From Enterobacter cancerogenus (lineage in GTDB: Bacteria > Pseudomonadota > Gammaproteobacteria > Enterobacterales > Enterobacteriaceae): DNA of 64,000 nt. Shown here one piece after another: positions 28,077-38,942 of the stretch. The notes below the pieces were generated by a model, which was given only the letters and a program-made list of their open reading frames with translations, did not search any database and was not told the origin of the DNA. Location: NCBI GenBank assembly GCA_000773965.1, contig JRUP01000018.1, positions 186,001-250,000 of the forward strand. Reading direction: 5' to 3'. Made by a program: the position numbers and the translations under genes. Each line of letters starts with the position of its first letter. Within the stretch, counting starts at the first letter, position 1.

Positions 28077-28234
28077 CACACTGAAAATATTTATCTTACT
28101 CCGCGGCGCTATGTATGCCGCGGGCATCAGCAGCGCTGCAGTGACACCTGCGCGCCGCGGCATTAATGACGCTGATTGAATAGGTGCAATGATTCGCACC
28201 GCCACCCTAAGGTGTGGTCTGCTAAGATCGTTAT

Positions 28235-29512
28235 ATGGATAAATATCAACAACTCAAACGGAGCAAGCGGCTTGCGCTGTCGCTGCTGCTGGTAGCGGCG
28301 GCAATCTTTGTCGTGACGCTGTTTCTACCGCCCAATTTCTGGGTGCTGGGTGTGAAGGCGATTGCCGAAGCGGCGATGGTCGGTGCGCTGGCCGACTGGT
28401 TCGCGGTGGTGGCGCTGTTTCGCCGCGTGCCGGTGCCCTTCATTTCACGTCATACGGCGATTATTCCGCGCAATAAGGAGCGCATCGGGGAGAATCTTGG
28501 CCGCTTTGTGCAGGAGAAATTTCTCGATACCGATTCGTTGCTGGCGCTGATTCGCCGTCACGATCCTTCGCAGATGCTGGCGCAGTGGCTTAACACGCCG
28601 GGCAATGCCGATCGTATCGGTCGCCATCTGTTGCAGGTGATGCGCGGCTTCCTTGATCTCACGGATGATGAACGCATCCAGCGCTTCCTGCGGCGTGCCG
28701 TGCATCGTGCACTGGATAAGGTCGATCTTACCCAATCCAGCGCGTTGTTACTGGATAGCCTGACCAAAAACAATCGTCATCAGGAACTGCTGGATGCCGC
28801 GGTACAACAGTTGCTGAGACTGCTGCACAAGCCCGGCACGCGTGAGTTTATCGCAACGCAGATTGTGCGCTGGCTAAAGCGGGAACATCCCATCAAAGCC
28901 AAAATGCTGCCGACGGAATGGCTGGGTGAGCACAGTGCTGACCTGGTGGCCAATGCAGTGGACTCGATTCTGGATGAAGTGGCGCTGGATCAGGGCCATG
29001 AATTCCGCCTCGGTTTTAATCGCGCCGTACAGCGACTGATAGATAAGTTGAAAACCGATCCTGAAATGGCCGAACGCGCCGAGGTGATTAAAAGCTGGCT
29101 GAAAGAGGATGAGTCGCTGAATCGCTACATCGGCGAGCTATGGCATGACTTGCGTAGCTGGCTGAAGGCCGATCTTAACAGTGAAGATTCTCGCGTGCAG
29201 GAGCGCGTGCGTCTTGCCGCGCTATGGTTCGGCGAAACGCTGGCAGCAGATGAATCGCTGCGTATCTCGATGAATCAACACCTGGAAGATGCCGCCCGCA
29301 GCATTGCACCAGAGTTCGCCGAATTCCTGACGCGCCACATCAGCGATACCGTGAAGAGCTGGGATGCGCGTGAGATGTCGCAACAGATCGAGCTTAACAT
29401 TGGGCGCGATCTGCAGTTTATCCGCATTAACGGCACGCTGGTGGGTGGCTCCATTGGGCTGGTGCTGTACCTGTTGTCGCAGCTGCCTTCGTGGATTAAG
29501 CCGCTGCTTTAA
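28235..29512 (+). CDS. yjiN: DUF445 inner-membrane protein YjiN
   Basis: 425 residues. An N-terminal membrane segment ([21 protein letters not shown]) and the conserved [21 protein letters not shown] and [18 protein letters not shown] mark the DUF445 family. A long helical cytoplasmic or periplasmic domain follows, with a C-terminal hydrophobic segment ([19 protein letters not shown]). Function unknown. The ribosome binding site is weak. Confidence 0.9.
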   Translation: MDKYQQLKRSKRLALSLLLVAAAIFVVTLFLPPNFWVLGVKAIAEAAMVGALADWFAVVALFRRVPVPFISRHTAIIPRNKERIGENLGRFVQEKFLDTDSLLALIRRHDPSQMLAQWLNTPGNADRIGRHLLQVMRGFLDLTDDERIQRFLRRAVHRALDKVDLTQSSALLLDSLTKNNRHQELLDAAVQQLLRLLHKPGTREFIATQIVRWLKREHPIKAKMLPTEWLGEHSADLVANAVDSILDEVALDQGHEFRLGFNRAVQRLIDKLKTDPEMAERAEVIKSWLKEDESLNRYIGELWHDLRSWLKADLNSEDSRVQERVRLAALWFGETLAADESLRISMNQHLEDAARSIAPEFAEFLTRHISDTVKSWDAREMSQQIELNIGRDLQFIRINGTLVGGSIGLVLYLLSQLPSWIKPLL

Positions 29513-29537
29513 CCCTTGAAAAGACACACAATAGATC

Positions 29538-29566
29538 TCGCCTCTACGGTCATGTTGTAGAGGCGA
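29538..29566. repeat. Perfect inverted repeat after yjiN
   Basis: A 10-bp stem TCGCCTCTAC / GTAGAGGCGA with a 9-base loop, about 25 bases after the yjiN stop. The stem resembles the GTAGCGGCG stems found in other spacers of this window. No T-run follows, so it is more likely a dispersed repeat than a classic terminator. Confidence 0.55.
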
Positions 29567-29739
29567 ACCCTGCCGCGCCCGTTCTGGGCGGCATGCAGGC
29601 CTCAGCTTACAAATGTCCGCGACCTGTAAAAGCATCGCAACGAAGTTTGCGGGATGCAGACGCAGATTTCATATCCTTCACACTCAGTAATGGCGCAGTG
29701 TCTTACGCATTATCCATCGCCCTGTTCCTCTTCTTTGAA

Positions 29740-29826
29740 TTTACTTTCACTTATTTTTACTTGTTAGATCACAGATCTCATAACTTGCATTTACCTTCAC
29801 TTTAACTTTCATTTATTGTCACTTTA
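29740..29826 (+). promoter_or_regulatory. Cluster of CTTTCACTT-like repeats, candidate operator
   Basis: TTTACTTTCACTT (29740-29752) recurs as TTTACCTTCACTT (29790-29802) with 12 of 13 bases equal. CTTTCATTT (29806) and TGTCACTTT (29818) follow at roughly 11-12 base spacing, that is one helical turn. Such series upstream of a sugar operon suit a DeoR-type repressor, and one is encoded at the end of the cassette. Binding is inferred. Confidence 0.4.
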
Positions 29827-29851
29827 TCATTTAACGTGAAAGGAAAAGAAA

Positions 29852-30565
29852 ATGAACCGCATTACCCAACAGATGGCGCGCATGATCGATTTGAGCGCGG
29901 TGCAAGCCACCAACACTGAAGCTGATATCCGCCAATGTGCTGAACTGGCTATCCGCTACAACATTATCGCTATTCATGTTTTACCGTGCTGGACGCGTTT
30001 CCTCAGCACCCTGTTACCTGAACAAGGGCGTGGCGAAATCATGATTGGCGGCCCGGTTGGCTTCCCCAGCGGCGGTCACGCTACTGATACCAAGGTGCAG
30101 GAAGTGCGTCAGCTAATCTGCGATGGCGCACGTGAAGTCGATATGGTGGTGAACATCGGCAAAGTCCTGTCAGGCCGCTTTGATGAGGTCAAACAAGATC
30201 TGCAACGCGTGGTGGAAGCCGCTGCGCCGATCGAAGCTAAAGTGATCCTCGAAACACATTATCTCGACGAACAGCAGATTCGCCGCGTGTGTGACATCGC
30301 GGTCGAAGCAGGCATGAAGTGGATCAAAACCTCGACCGGTTGGGCCGCCAGCGGCGCGACAGAAGAGAAAGTGGCGATCATTGCCGATCAGCTGCAAGGA
30401 CGTCTCCGTATCAAAGGATCGGGCGGCATCCGCGATCTCGACACTATCCGCACACTTTACCGCCTCGGCGTCCGTCGCTTTGGCATGAGTGCCAGCGCCA
30501 CTGAAAAAGTGCTCGCGCAACTGGAACAGGATCCATCGCTGTTCCCGGAATTGGCACAGGACTGA
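29852..30565 (+). CDS. DeoC-like class I aldolase
   Basis: 237 residues, nearer the short bacterial DeoC type than E. coli DeoC (259). The three catalytic residues of deoxyribose-phosphate aldolase are kept: Asp97 (EVDMVVN), Schiff-base Lys159 (WIKTSTGW) and relay Lys188 (RIKGSGGIRD). Substrate-side motifs differ from ordinary DeoC: DLSAVQ where DHTLLK is usual, IHVLP for CVNP, and GWAASGAT for GFGTGGAT. It probably cleaves a related phosphorylated deoxy sugar, not necessarily deoxyribose 5-phosphate. First gene of the cassette; no deoA, deoB or deoD gene is nearby. Confidence 0.85.
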   Translation: MNRITQQMARMIDLSAVQATNTEADIRQCAELAIRYNIIAIHVLPCWTRFLSTLLPEQGRGEIMIGGPVGFPSGGHATDTKVQEVRQLICDGAREVDMVVNIGKVLSGRFDEVKQDLQRVVEAAAPIEAKVILETHYLDEQQIRRVCDIAVEAGMKWIKTSTGWAASGATEEKVAIIADQLQGRLRIKGSGGIRDLDTIRTLYRLGVRRFGMSASATEKVLAQLEQDPSLFPELAQD

Positions 30566-30605
30566 ATAAAACGCTGCAACTCTCCGGCGTAATATGGAGT
30601 GAATA

Positions 30606-32123
30606 ATGAAAAAAATGCTTCTTACCCTCGATATTGGCACCGGCAGCGCACGCGCTGCCCTTGTTACCACCGACGGCGATATCGTCGGTTTTGCCCAACG
30701 TGAATATGCACAGACAAGCCCGCAGCCAGGATGGGTGGAACAAGCGCCTTCACTATGGTGGTTATCTGTTTGCGACGGCATCCGGGAACTGAATACGCGC
30801 TTTGGCGCTGAAATGACACAGGTGGCGGCGATTGCGGTCTGTGGGCAAATGCATGGCACGGTGCTACTGGATAGCGCAGGCCACCTGGTTGAAGACCGTG
30901 CGCTGCTGTGGAATGACAAGCGCGCCTGGTCGCAGGTTGCCGCTTTCCGGGAACAAGAAGATGCGCTGTTTTGGCTTGAGCACCTAAATAATCCCCCTAC
31001 GCCCGCGTGGCCAGCATTTAAGTTGCTGTGGATCCGTGAGCACCATCCTGATGTGTGGTCGCGTGTCGCCAGCGTGTTGATGCCAAAAGATTTTATCAAC
31101 TTTCGCTTAACCGGAGTGCGAGCCACCGATTACAGCGAAGCCTCGTGCTATTACCTGATGAATAGCGCCACACGCCAGTGGTCAAATGCCGCGCTCGACC
31201 GTTTTCAACTCTCAGCCCGTCTGCTACCGAATATCCATGCCGCCAGTGATGTGATTGGCGCTATCAGTCAGGAAGCCGCACGGGAAACGGGGTTGAGGCC
31301 GGGAATTCCGGTCGTGGCAGGCACTGCCGATATGGCTGCCAGCCTGCTTGGTTCAGGTGTTTATCAGCCAGGTCAGGCATCTGACAGCACGGGTACTTCA
31401 ACCCTGATTACCATGGTGAGCGATGTGCCGCTGCTGCATACGCAAGTGAACAATCTGCACCTCAGCAACGAGGCGTGGGGCGGCTTTACCTTGCTGGATG
31501 CCGGTGGCGATGCCATGCGTTGGGCGCGTGAAGCGTTTGGCAGCGACCAGCATTCACACCCTGAGATGCTGCGTCTTGCTGCAGAAAAGAAACCGGGCGC
31601 GGAAGGATTACTGTTCCTGCCCTATCTCACGGGCGAACGTCTGGCAGAGAAATGCAACTCTCGCGGTCAACTCTTTGGATTACAGCGCCGCCATGAGGCC
31701 GGCCATCTGTATCGTGCGGTGCTGGAAGGCGTAGCGTTTGCCTCTTGGCGCAATCTGCGTCAGCTCAGCGAATGCTGCACCATGCCGGATAGCATTATTG
31801 CCTCTGGCGGCGGATCGCGTAGTGAGCTGTGGTTAAGCATCAAAGCCTCGGTTTACAACCGCCCTATTTTGCAAACCGCCAACCAGGAAAACGGCACGCT
31901 GGGCTGCGCCATTCTCGCTGCCACTGGCATCGGCCACTTCAATGACCTCGGTCACGGGGTACAACGCATGGTGCAGATTGCCGGTGAAATCCAACCGGAT
32001 GCCCGTCTGCATGCAGCCTACCAACGTCAGTTCGATATCTTCGACCAACTTTATGTACAGGCACAGCCGCTTTGGGATCGTCTCGATGCTGCATCCGCCT
32101 GTTTTGAGGAGCAGGGATCATGA
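30606..32123 (+). CDS. FGGY-family carbohydrate kinase (xylulokinase-like)
   Basis: 505 residues. N-terminal phosphate motif LTLDIGTGSARAAL, the AVCGQMHG motif typical of xylulokinases, then VVAGTADMAASLLGSGV with the expected catalytic Asp, and the C-terminal ATP-binding IIASGGGSRSELW. FGGY kinases phosphorylate ketoses or polyols. Pairing one with a DeoC-like aldolase is unusual, because deoxyribose kinases (DeoK) belong to the PfkB family. Its stop overlaps the permease ATG as ATGA, and GGAG precedes its own ATG. Confidence 0.92.
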   Translation: MKKMLLTLDIGTGSARAALVTTDGDIVGFAQREYAQTSPQPGWVEQAPSLWWLSVCDGIRELNTRFGAEMTQVAAIAVCGQMHGTVLLDSAGHLVEDRALLWNDKRAWSQVAAFREQEDALFWLEHLNNPPTPAWPAFKLLWIREHHPDVWSRVASVLMPKDFINFRLTGVRATDYSEASCYYLMNSATRQWSNAALDRFQLSARLLPNIHAASDVIGAISQEAARETGLRPGIPVVAGTADMAASLLGSGVYQPGQASDSTGTSTLITMVSDVPLLHTQVNNLHLSNEAWGGFTLLDAGGDAMRWAREAFGSDQHSHPEMLRLAAEKKPGAEGLLFLPYLTGERLAEKCNSRGQLFGLQRRHEAGHLYRAVLEGVAFASWRNLRQLSECCTMPDSIIASGGGSRSELWLSIKASVYNRPILQTANQENGTLGCAILAATGIGHFNDLGHGVQRMVQIAGEIQPDARLHAAYQRQFDIFDQLYVQAQPLWDRLDAASACFEEQGS

Positions 32124-33451
32124 GCGAAATAGTGATTAAGAAGCAGGATCAGGTGGCCAGCGCACACGGTGAAACCTTGGATCGTAGCGCCTATCTACCG
32201 GCCACACCGTGGCTGCAACTCTTGATGGTGTGCTGCCTGTTTGCTTTATGGGGCATGGCGGGCAACCTCAACGACATCCTGATCGCTCAGTTTAAAAAGG
32301 GCTTTGACCTGAGTGATACACAAACCGCGCTGGTGCAGTCGATCTTCTTCCTCGGCTACTTCCTCGTAGCCTTGCCCGCCGCTGCAGTCATTAAACGCTA
32401 CTCCTACAAAGTCGCGATCATCATCGGGCTTTGTTTGTACGCTGCAGGTTGCTTCCTGTTCATTCCGGCAGCACATGCTATGACATACGCGGCATTTCTC
32501 GGATGCCTTGGCGTGATCGCCAGCGGATTGTCGTTCCTCGAAACCTCTGCCAACACCTATTCGAGCCTGCTCGGGACCGCAGAAACCTCTACTCAACGTA
32601 TTAACTTCTCGCAGATCTTTAACTCGGTCGGCGTGATTATGGGCGTGGTGATTGGTCAACAGCTGATCTTTAATAAGGACGATTTGACCCACGATCAACT
32701 GGCGGCGCTGCCGGCTGAAGCGGCGGATGTGATTCGTCAGCAAATGGTGTCTCAGGTCGTCACACCCTATCTGATCATCGGATCAATTCTGGTGGTGCTG
32801 GCGCTGGTGTTTGTTGCGGTAAAATTCCCGGCCTGCAAACCCGTTGCAAAAGCGGATGCGGTGAAAGAGCCGCTGATGCAGTCGCTGAAAAAACTATGGG
32901 CGGTTCCGCGATTCCGAATGGGTGTGCTCTCACAGTTCCTCTACGTCGGTGCGCAGGTGGGTCTATGGAGCTTCACCATCCGTTTCGTGCAACTGATTGA
33001 GCACGGCACTACCGAACATTCGGCCACCTGGTGGTTAATCGCCACCCTGCTGTGTTACTCAGCAGGCAAAGTCGTCACCACCGCGTTAATGAAGCGCTAC
33101 AGTCCGGCGCTGCTGCTCGGTGTATTCTGTTCGCTGTGTGTGATGCTGTTACTGTTTGCTGTCAGTCAGAAAAGCATGGCGGCCGTGGTGGCCATTATGG
33201 GTGTGAATTTCTGTATGGCGCTCTGCTGGCCAACAAACTTCGGTTTAACCATTAAAGGAATGGGCGCAGAAACTCAGCTGGCAGGATCGATTGTGGTAAT
33301 GTCCATTATTGGTGGCGCGGTCATTCCGCTGGTGATGGGCATCATGTCAGACATGAACGGTGGCGATATGCAGTTCGCCTTTATCATCCCTTTGGTGTGT
33401 TTTGCGTATGTGGCCTTCTTCGGATTCTGGTGCCAGCGCAAGGGAGTTTGA
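32120..33451 (+). CDS. FucP-type sugar:H+ symporter (MFS)
   Basis: 443 residues with twelve predicted membrane helices. Early ALWGMAGNLNDILIAQFKKG resembles the FucP first-helix pattern, and LSFLETSANTYSSLLG is the well-conserved FucP/GluP signature. It is expected to bring in a monosaccharide or deoxy sugar with protons. It is coupled to the kinase by an ATGA overlap, and the VOC gene follows after 2 bases. Substrate not determined. Confidence 0.9.
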   Translation: MSEIVIKKQDQVASAHGETLDRSAYLPATPWLQLLMVCCLFALWGMAGNLNDILIAQFKKGFDLSDTQTALVQSIFFLGYFLVALPAAAVIKRYSYKVAIIIGLCLYAAGCFLFIPAAHAMTYAAFLGCLGVIASGLSFLETSANTYSSLLGTAETSTQRINFSQIFNSVGVIMGVVIGQQLIFNKDDLTHDQLAALPAEAADVIRQQMVSQVVTPYLIIGSILVVLALVFVAVKFPACKPVAKADAVKEPLMQSLKKLWAVPRFRMGVLSQFLYVGAQVGLWSFTIRFVQLIEHGTTEHSATWWLIATLLCYSAGKVVTTALMKRYSPALLLGVFCSLCVMLLLFAVSQKSMAAVVAIMGVNFCMALCWPTNFGLTIKGMGAETQLAGSIVVMSIIGGAVIPLVMGIMSDMNGGDMQFAFIIPLVCFAYVAFFGFWCQRKGV

Positions 33452-33453
33452 AC

Positions 33454-33843
33454 ATGATCAAATCTTTAGCGCACATAGGATTACGTACGCAAAACATCGC
33501 AACTGCACGTCATTTTTATCAGTCGCTGGGCTTTGAGTTTCAACGCCAGCTGGATATCCCGGAACCGCGTGGCACGATTGTCATCGCGTTCTTACAACAG
33601 CAAGGCATTGTATTAGAGCTCTATCAGTTACCGTGGCACACTGATACGCGTGCAGCGCAAGATAGTGGTGTCGATCATCTCGCGTGGCAGGTTGAGGATC
33701 TTGTCGCTACGGAAGAATGGGTAAAATCGCTGGGTTATCCGTTAGTCGAAGGGCCTTGCGATCATCCTGCGGGTAGCCGTTATTTTATGATTGCCGGACC
33801 AGATGGTGAACGCGTGGAATTTTTGCAACCGCTTAACCGTTAA
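33454..33843 (+). CDS. VOC (glyoxalase/bleomycin resistance) family metalloprotein
   Basis: 129 residues in two beta-alpha-beta-beta-beta repeats. All four metal ligands of the fold are present: His7 (LAHIGLR), Glu55 (LELYQ), His75 (VDHLAW) and Glu122 (RVEFLQ). It could be an isomerase, epimerase or lyase acting on a cassette intermediate or a toxic aldehyde by-product. The start is ATG 33454, preceded by AGGGAG at seven bases, two bases after the permease. Confidence 0.88.
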   Translation: MIKSLAHIGLRTQNIATARHFYQSLGFEFQRQLDIPEPRGTIVIAFLQQQGIVLELYQLPWHTDTRAAQDSGVDHLAWQVEDLVATEEWVKSLGYPLVEGPCDHPAGSRYFMIAGPDGERVEFLQPLNR

Positions 33844-33851
33844 GTGAATTA

Positions 33852-33877
33852 TCCGGGCGGTGTTCACGCCGCCCGGA
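33852..33877 (+). terminator. Hairpin between the VOC gene and the DeoR-type gene
   Basis: TCCGGGCGG / CCGCCCGGA, a 9-bp perfect stem with an 8-base loop, about 9 bases after the VOC stop. No T-run follows, so readthrough into the regulator gene is likely. Confidence 0.5.
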
Positions 33878-33920
33878 AGCTGCGATAGAGTGATGCGGTT
33901 TTCCCACGTCTGAGGCCAAT

Positions 33921-34682
33921 ATGTATCTAGAGGAAAGACAAGAAAAAATCCTCGCCATCCTGAAAGAGAAACGCAAAATCTCGGTTGGCGAGATGAGTGA
34001 GCACTTCAATGTATCCGGTGCCACCATTCGTACCGATTTGCGCTTGATGGAAGAATGTGGTCAGCTCACTCGCACTCACGGTGGGGCGATTCTGCGTACC
34101 CGAGCCAGCTTTGAAATGGGCTCGGATCTGCGGGAAAGTTTGCATATTGATGCCAAAGCTCGTATCGGTGCGCGTGCCGCACAGTTGGTCGAAGACGGCG
34201 ATATCATCGTACTGGATACCGGCACGACCACACTGCATATCGCACATCACTTACGCGACCGTAAAAATCTCACCGTTATTACCAATGATTTTGCCATCGC
34301 CCGCGTGCTGGAAGAAGCCAGCGGCGTGCAACTGGTGCTGCTCGGTGGCATGGTCAAAAAAGGTTACCACTGTGTGATTCCGGCAGCGGGCGGCCAGATG
34401 ATGGATCATCTCAACGTGGATAAAGCCTTTATGGCGGTGAATGGCATTTCGCTCAAGCAAGGAGCGTGTGTAGCTGACATCATGCTGGCGGAAAGTAAAC
34501 GCACCATCATTGAACACGCCAGTCAGGTTATTGTGGTGTGTGACAGTAGCAAGCTGGGAAACACCTCGCTGGCGCAATTTGCACGTTGCGATCAGGTCGA
34601 TATGCTGGTGATGGATACGTTACCAGAAGATGCCGAAATCTGGCAGCAAGCTGGAATAGCGTTGGTCACCATTGAGAGTTGA
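33921..34682 (+). CDS. DeoR/GlpR-family transcriptional regulator
   Basis: 253 residues. An N-terminal DeoR helix-turn-helix (ERQEKILAILKEKRKISVGE, then NVSGATIRTDLRLMEE) is followed by a DeoRC sugar-phosphate sensing domain with DIIVLDTGTTTLHIAHHL and AVNGISLKQGACVAD. Usually a repressor relieved by a phosphorylated sugar. As the last gene of the cassette it is the natural regulator of the aldolase operon. Confidence 0.93.
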   Translation: MYLEERQEKILAILKEKRKISVGEMSEHFNVSGATIRTDLRLMEECGQLTRTHGGAILRTRASFEMGSDLRESLHIDAKARIGARAAQLVEDGDIIVLDTGTTTLHIAHHLRDRKNLTVITNDFAIARVLEEASGVQLVLLGGMVKKGYHCVIPAAGGQMMDHLNVDKAFMAVNGISLKQGACVADIMLAESKRTIIEHASQVIVVCDSSKLGNTSLAQFARCDQVDMLVMDTLPEDAEIWQQAGIALVTIES

Positions 34683-34732
34683 GTTCAGAACGTAATAGAG
34701 AGTTCAGTGCAGGACTTGATAGAGAGAATCCG

Positions 34733-34772
34733 CACGCCGCTACAAGCGTAAATCCAGTGCTGTAGCGGCGTG
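34733..34772. repeat. Perfect inverted repeat between the convergent DeoR-type gene and lptG
   Basis: A 12-bp perfect stem CACGCCGCTACA / TGTAGCGGCGTG with a 16-base loop. It shares the GTAGCGGCG core with other spacer repeats here. It may also serve as a bidirectional terminator. Just before it are imperfect tandem copies of GAGTTCAG...TAGAGAG (34681-34727). Confidence 0.6.
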
Positions 34773-34786
34773 GTTGTGACGAATAA

Positions 34787-35863
34787 TTAACTGCGCTTCA
34801 TCAACAGATACAAGCTGATGGCAAAGAACGCGGCACTCGGCAACAGCGCTCCCAGAATCGGTGGGATGCCATACACCAGACTCAGCGGACCGAAGATCTG
34901 GTCCAGTACGTAGAACAGGAAGCCGAAGCTGATCCCCGTCACCACGCGCACACCCATCGACACGCTACGCAGCGGACCAAAGATAAACGACAGCGCCATC
35001 AGCATCATCACCGCCACGGACAGCGGCTGGAAGATTTTGCCCCACATGTTCAGCAGATAACGCCCGGAAACCTGGCCGCTCTGCTTGAGGTATTTGCTGT
35101 AGTTGTACAGGCCGCTGATCGACAGCGCATCCGGATCCAGCGCCACCACGCCGAGTTTGTCAGGCGTCAGGTTGGTTTTCCACTCCCCGCCCAGACTTTG
35201 CGAACCGGTAATCTGTTTCGCATCACTCAGATTGGACTCATCCACCTGCGACAACTGCCACAACTTCTTGTCCTTGTTCCAGGTTGCACTGGCGGCATAA
35301 CGCACGCTGAGAAGACGGCGCTGATCGGTGAAGGTGTAAATGCTGACGCCATCAATCTCATTGTCGCCTTTGATGCGTTCGATGTAGATAAAGTCATGGC
35401 CGTCTTTCGCCCACAGCCCATTCTGCGTCGACATCAGCGAGCCGCCGTACAGCTGCTGCGCACGGTAGTTACGCGCCATCTGCTCGCCCTGCGGTGCCAC
35501 AAATTCACCGATAGCCATGGTCAACAGCACCAGCGGAATCGCGGTTTTCATCACCGCCAGCGCCACCTGCATACGGGTAAAGCCCGATGCCTGCATCACC
35601 ACCAGCTCGCTGCGTTGCGCTAGCGTTCCCAAGCCCAACAATGCACCCAAGAGTGCGGCCATCGGGAAGAAGATCTCAATATCTTTCGGTACGCTGAGCA
35701 GCGTGTAGTAACCGGCGTCGAGCGCGGTGTAAGCGCCCTGCCCGGTTTTACGTAGCTGATCGACAAATTTGATGATGCCCGATAGCGACACCAGCATGAA
35801 CAACGTCAGCATGATGGTGTTGAAGATGGTTTTGCCGATATAGCGGTCAAGGACCTTAAACAT
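34787..35863 (-). CDS. lptG: LPS export ABC transporter permease LptG
   Basis: 358 residues (E. coli 360). LptG pairs with LptF in the inner membrane; with the LptB ATPase they extract lipopolysaccharide and hand it to LptC/LptA. Six membrane helices and a periplasmic jellyroll domain are visible. N-terminus MFKVLDRYIGKTIFNTIMLT; conserved late segments include MLMALSFIFGPLRSVSMGVR. The ATG shares one base with the lptF stop (TAATG). Confidence 0.97.
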   Translation of the reverse strand: MFKVLDRYIGKTIFNTIMLTLFMLVSLSGIIKFVDQLRKTGQGAYTALDAGYYTLLSVPKDIEIFFPMAALLGALLGLGTLAQRSELVVMQASGFTRMQVALAVMKTAIPLVLLTMAIGEFVAPQGEQMARNYRAQQLYGGSLMSTQNGLWAKDGHDFIYIERIKGDNEIDGVSIYTFTDQRRLLSVRYAASATWNKDKKLWQLSQVDESNLSDAKQITGSQSLGGEWKTNLTPDKLGVVALDPDALSISGLYNYSKYLKQSGQVSGRYLLNMWGKIFQPLSVAVMMLMALSFIFGPLRSVSMGVRVVTGISFGFLFYVLDQIFGPLSLVYGIPPILGALLPSAAFFAISLYLLMKRS

Positions 35864-36963
35864 TACTGCGATCCTCCACGACTAAAGCGACCACGAATGC
35901 GTCGCATCGGTACCGTATCCCACAGGTTCAACATCACGGCCAGCGCCAGATAAGCCAGGTTCACGACCCACATCCAAATCGCGGGATCGAACTTGCCTTT
36001 CGCTGCGTTAGAACGTAACGAACTCTGCAGCAGGAAGAAGATCAGATACAGCAGCATCGCAGGCAGCATTGACAGCACACGCCCCTGACGAGGGTTGACC
36101 ACACTGAGCGGCACCACCATCAACGCCATCACCAGCACTGCAAACACTAGCGTTAAACGCCAGTGGAACTCGGCCTGGAACTGCGGCGTTTTGTTTTGGT
36201 ACAGCGTGCTAATGCTCGCCTGATCGGCATCATTCGGATCGAGCGTGGCTTCTTTATAGCCCACCAGCGCCTGGTAGTTGGTGAAGTCGGTGATGCGGAA
36301 ATCGCGCAGCATCGCAGTGCCCTCGAAGCGCGTGCCTTTATCCAGCGTCACCACTTGTGAGCCGTCTTTGCGCTGCTCCATATGACCGCTGTCAGCCAGC
36401 ACCACGGATGGGCGCGCATTACCTTTTGGTCGCAGCTGCGCCAGGAACACGTTACCAAACGTGTTGCCTTTGACGTTCTCGACAAACAGCACGGTATTAC
36501 CGTCGCTGGAGGTCTGGAACTGGCCCGCTGCCAGCGCCGCTGCGCCAGGGTTGGCTTTGGCATTTTGTGTGACTTCATCCTGGTAACGCGATGACCATGG
36601 TCCTAACCAAAGGACGTTGACCGCTGCGACCGCTGAAGTCAGCAGCATCAGGATCATCGCGGCCTTGACCAGCACGCTTTTCCCCAGGCCGCAGGCATGC
36701 ATCACCGTGATCTCACTTTCGGTGTACAGCCGCCCAAGGGTCATTAAAATCGCCAGAAACAAGCTTAGGGGCAGGATAAGTTGTGCCATTTCAGGCACGC
36801 CAAGTCCTAACAATGTCAGAACCAGATTTGTTGGGATCTCGCCATCCACCGCTGCACCCAAAATCCTGACTAACTTCTGGCAAAAGAAGATCAGTAGCAG
36901 GATGAACAGGATAGCCAGCTGGCTTTTGAGCGTTTCCCGAACCAGATATCTAATGATGATCAC
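35863..36963 (-). CDS. lptF: LPS export ABC transporter permease LptF
   Basis: 366 residues, the same as E. coli, when started at GTG 36963, which gives (M)IIIRYLVRETLKSQLAIL as in E. coli. The open frame continues 30 codons upstream, but those residues have no counterpart in the family. Very high identity to the E. coli protein (SEITVMHACGL, DPNDADQ, VVPLSVVNPRQGRVLSMLPA). Partner of LptG; divergent from pepA across about 270 bp. Confidence 0.96.
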   Translation of the reverse strand: MIIIRYLVRETLKSQLAILFILLLIFFCQKLVRILGAAVDGEIPTNLVLTLLGLGVPEMAQLILPLSLFLAILMTLGRLYTESEITVMHACGLGKSVLVKAAMILMLLTSAVAAVNVLWLGPWSSRYQDEVTQNAKANPGAAALAAGQFQTSSDGNTVLFVENVKGNTFGNVFLAQLRPKGNARPSVVLADSGHMEQRKDGSQVVTLDKGTRFEGTAMLRDFRITDFTNYQALVGYKEATLDPNDADQASISTLYQNKTPQFQAEFHWRLTLVFAVLVMALMVVPLSVVNPRQGRVLSMLPAMLLYLIFFLLQSSLRSNAAKGKFDPAIWMWVVNLAYLALAVMLNLWDTVPMRRIRGRFSRGGSQ

Positions 36964-37215
36964 GCTTAGTACGCCTGTGATAACTTGTCTTTTTGCAGGA
37001 AAATCGCTAGTTTCAACGCTTATCAGCCATTTTTCTTCATCAATGGCCGTCATCGTAGCTAAAATAGTATGACGAACGCGTTAGGGTGGTGAAAAAACAA
37101 CACATTGCCACCACATCTCATTATGACCGTCGGCGTTAAATTGTCATGGCGCCGCTAAAAATAATGGGTTACGAACGCGCTACATTCTAACGACAGCTAA
37201 GGCCGTTGTCTTTAA

Positions 37216-38742
<1,527 letters not shown>

Positions 38743-38755
38743 AGCCGCGTAAAAA

Positions 38756-38882
<127 letters not shown>

Positions 38883-38895
38883 ACGTATGAACTCA

Positions 38896-38916
38896 TGGGG
38901 CGCAAAATGCGCCCCA
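38896..38916. terminator. Hairpin before holC
   Basis: Perfect 9-bp stem TGGGGCGCA / TGCGCCCCA with an AAA loop, 26 bases before the holC ATG. No T-run follows, so it may be a processing or attenuation structure between pepA and holC. Confidence 0.5.
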
Positions 38917-38942
38917 CTGTCATTAATGGAAATAAGCTCGCC

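Larger units (their letters stand above)
29513..29851. other. 339-bp spacer between yjiN and the carbohydrate operon
   Basis: No gene seen. The left part holds the perfect hairpin at 29538-29566 and a second, imperfect GC-rich inverted repeat (CCTGCCGCGCCC against GGGCGGCATGCAGG). The right part turns T/C-rich and carries the repeated CTTTCACTT-like motifs listed separately, just upstream of the DeoC-like gene. Confidence 0.7.

Noticed and set aside
29758..29773. CRP site near GATCACAGATC upstream of the carbohydrate cassette
   Set aside because: Only the TCACA half fits; the expected TGTGA position reads TACTT.
37124..37159. Eleven-codon ORF starting ATGACCGTCGG between lptF and pepA
   Set aside because: No ribosome binding site and no coupling to either gene.
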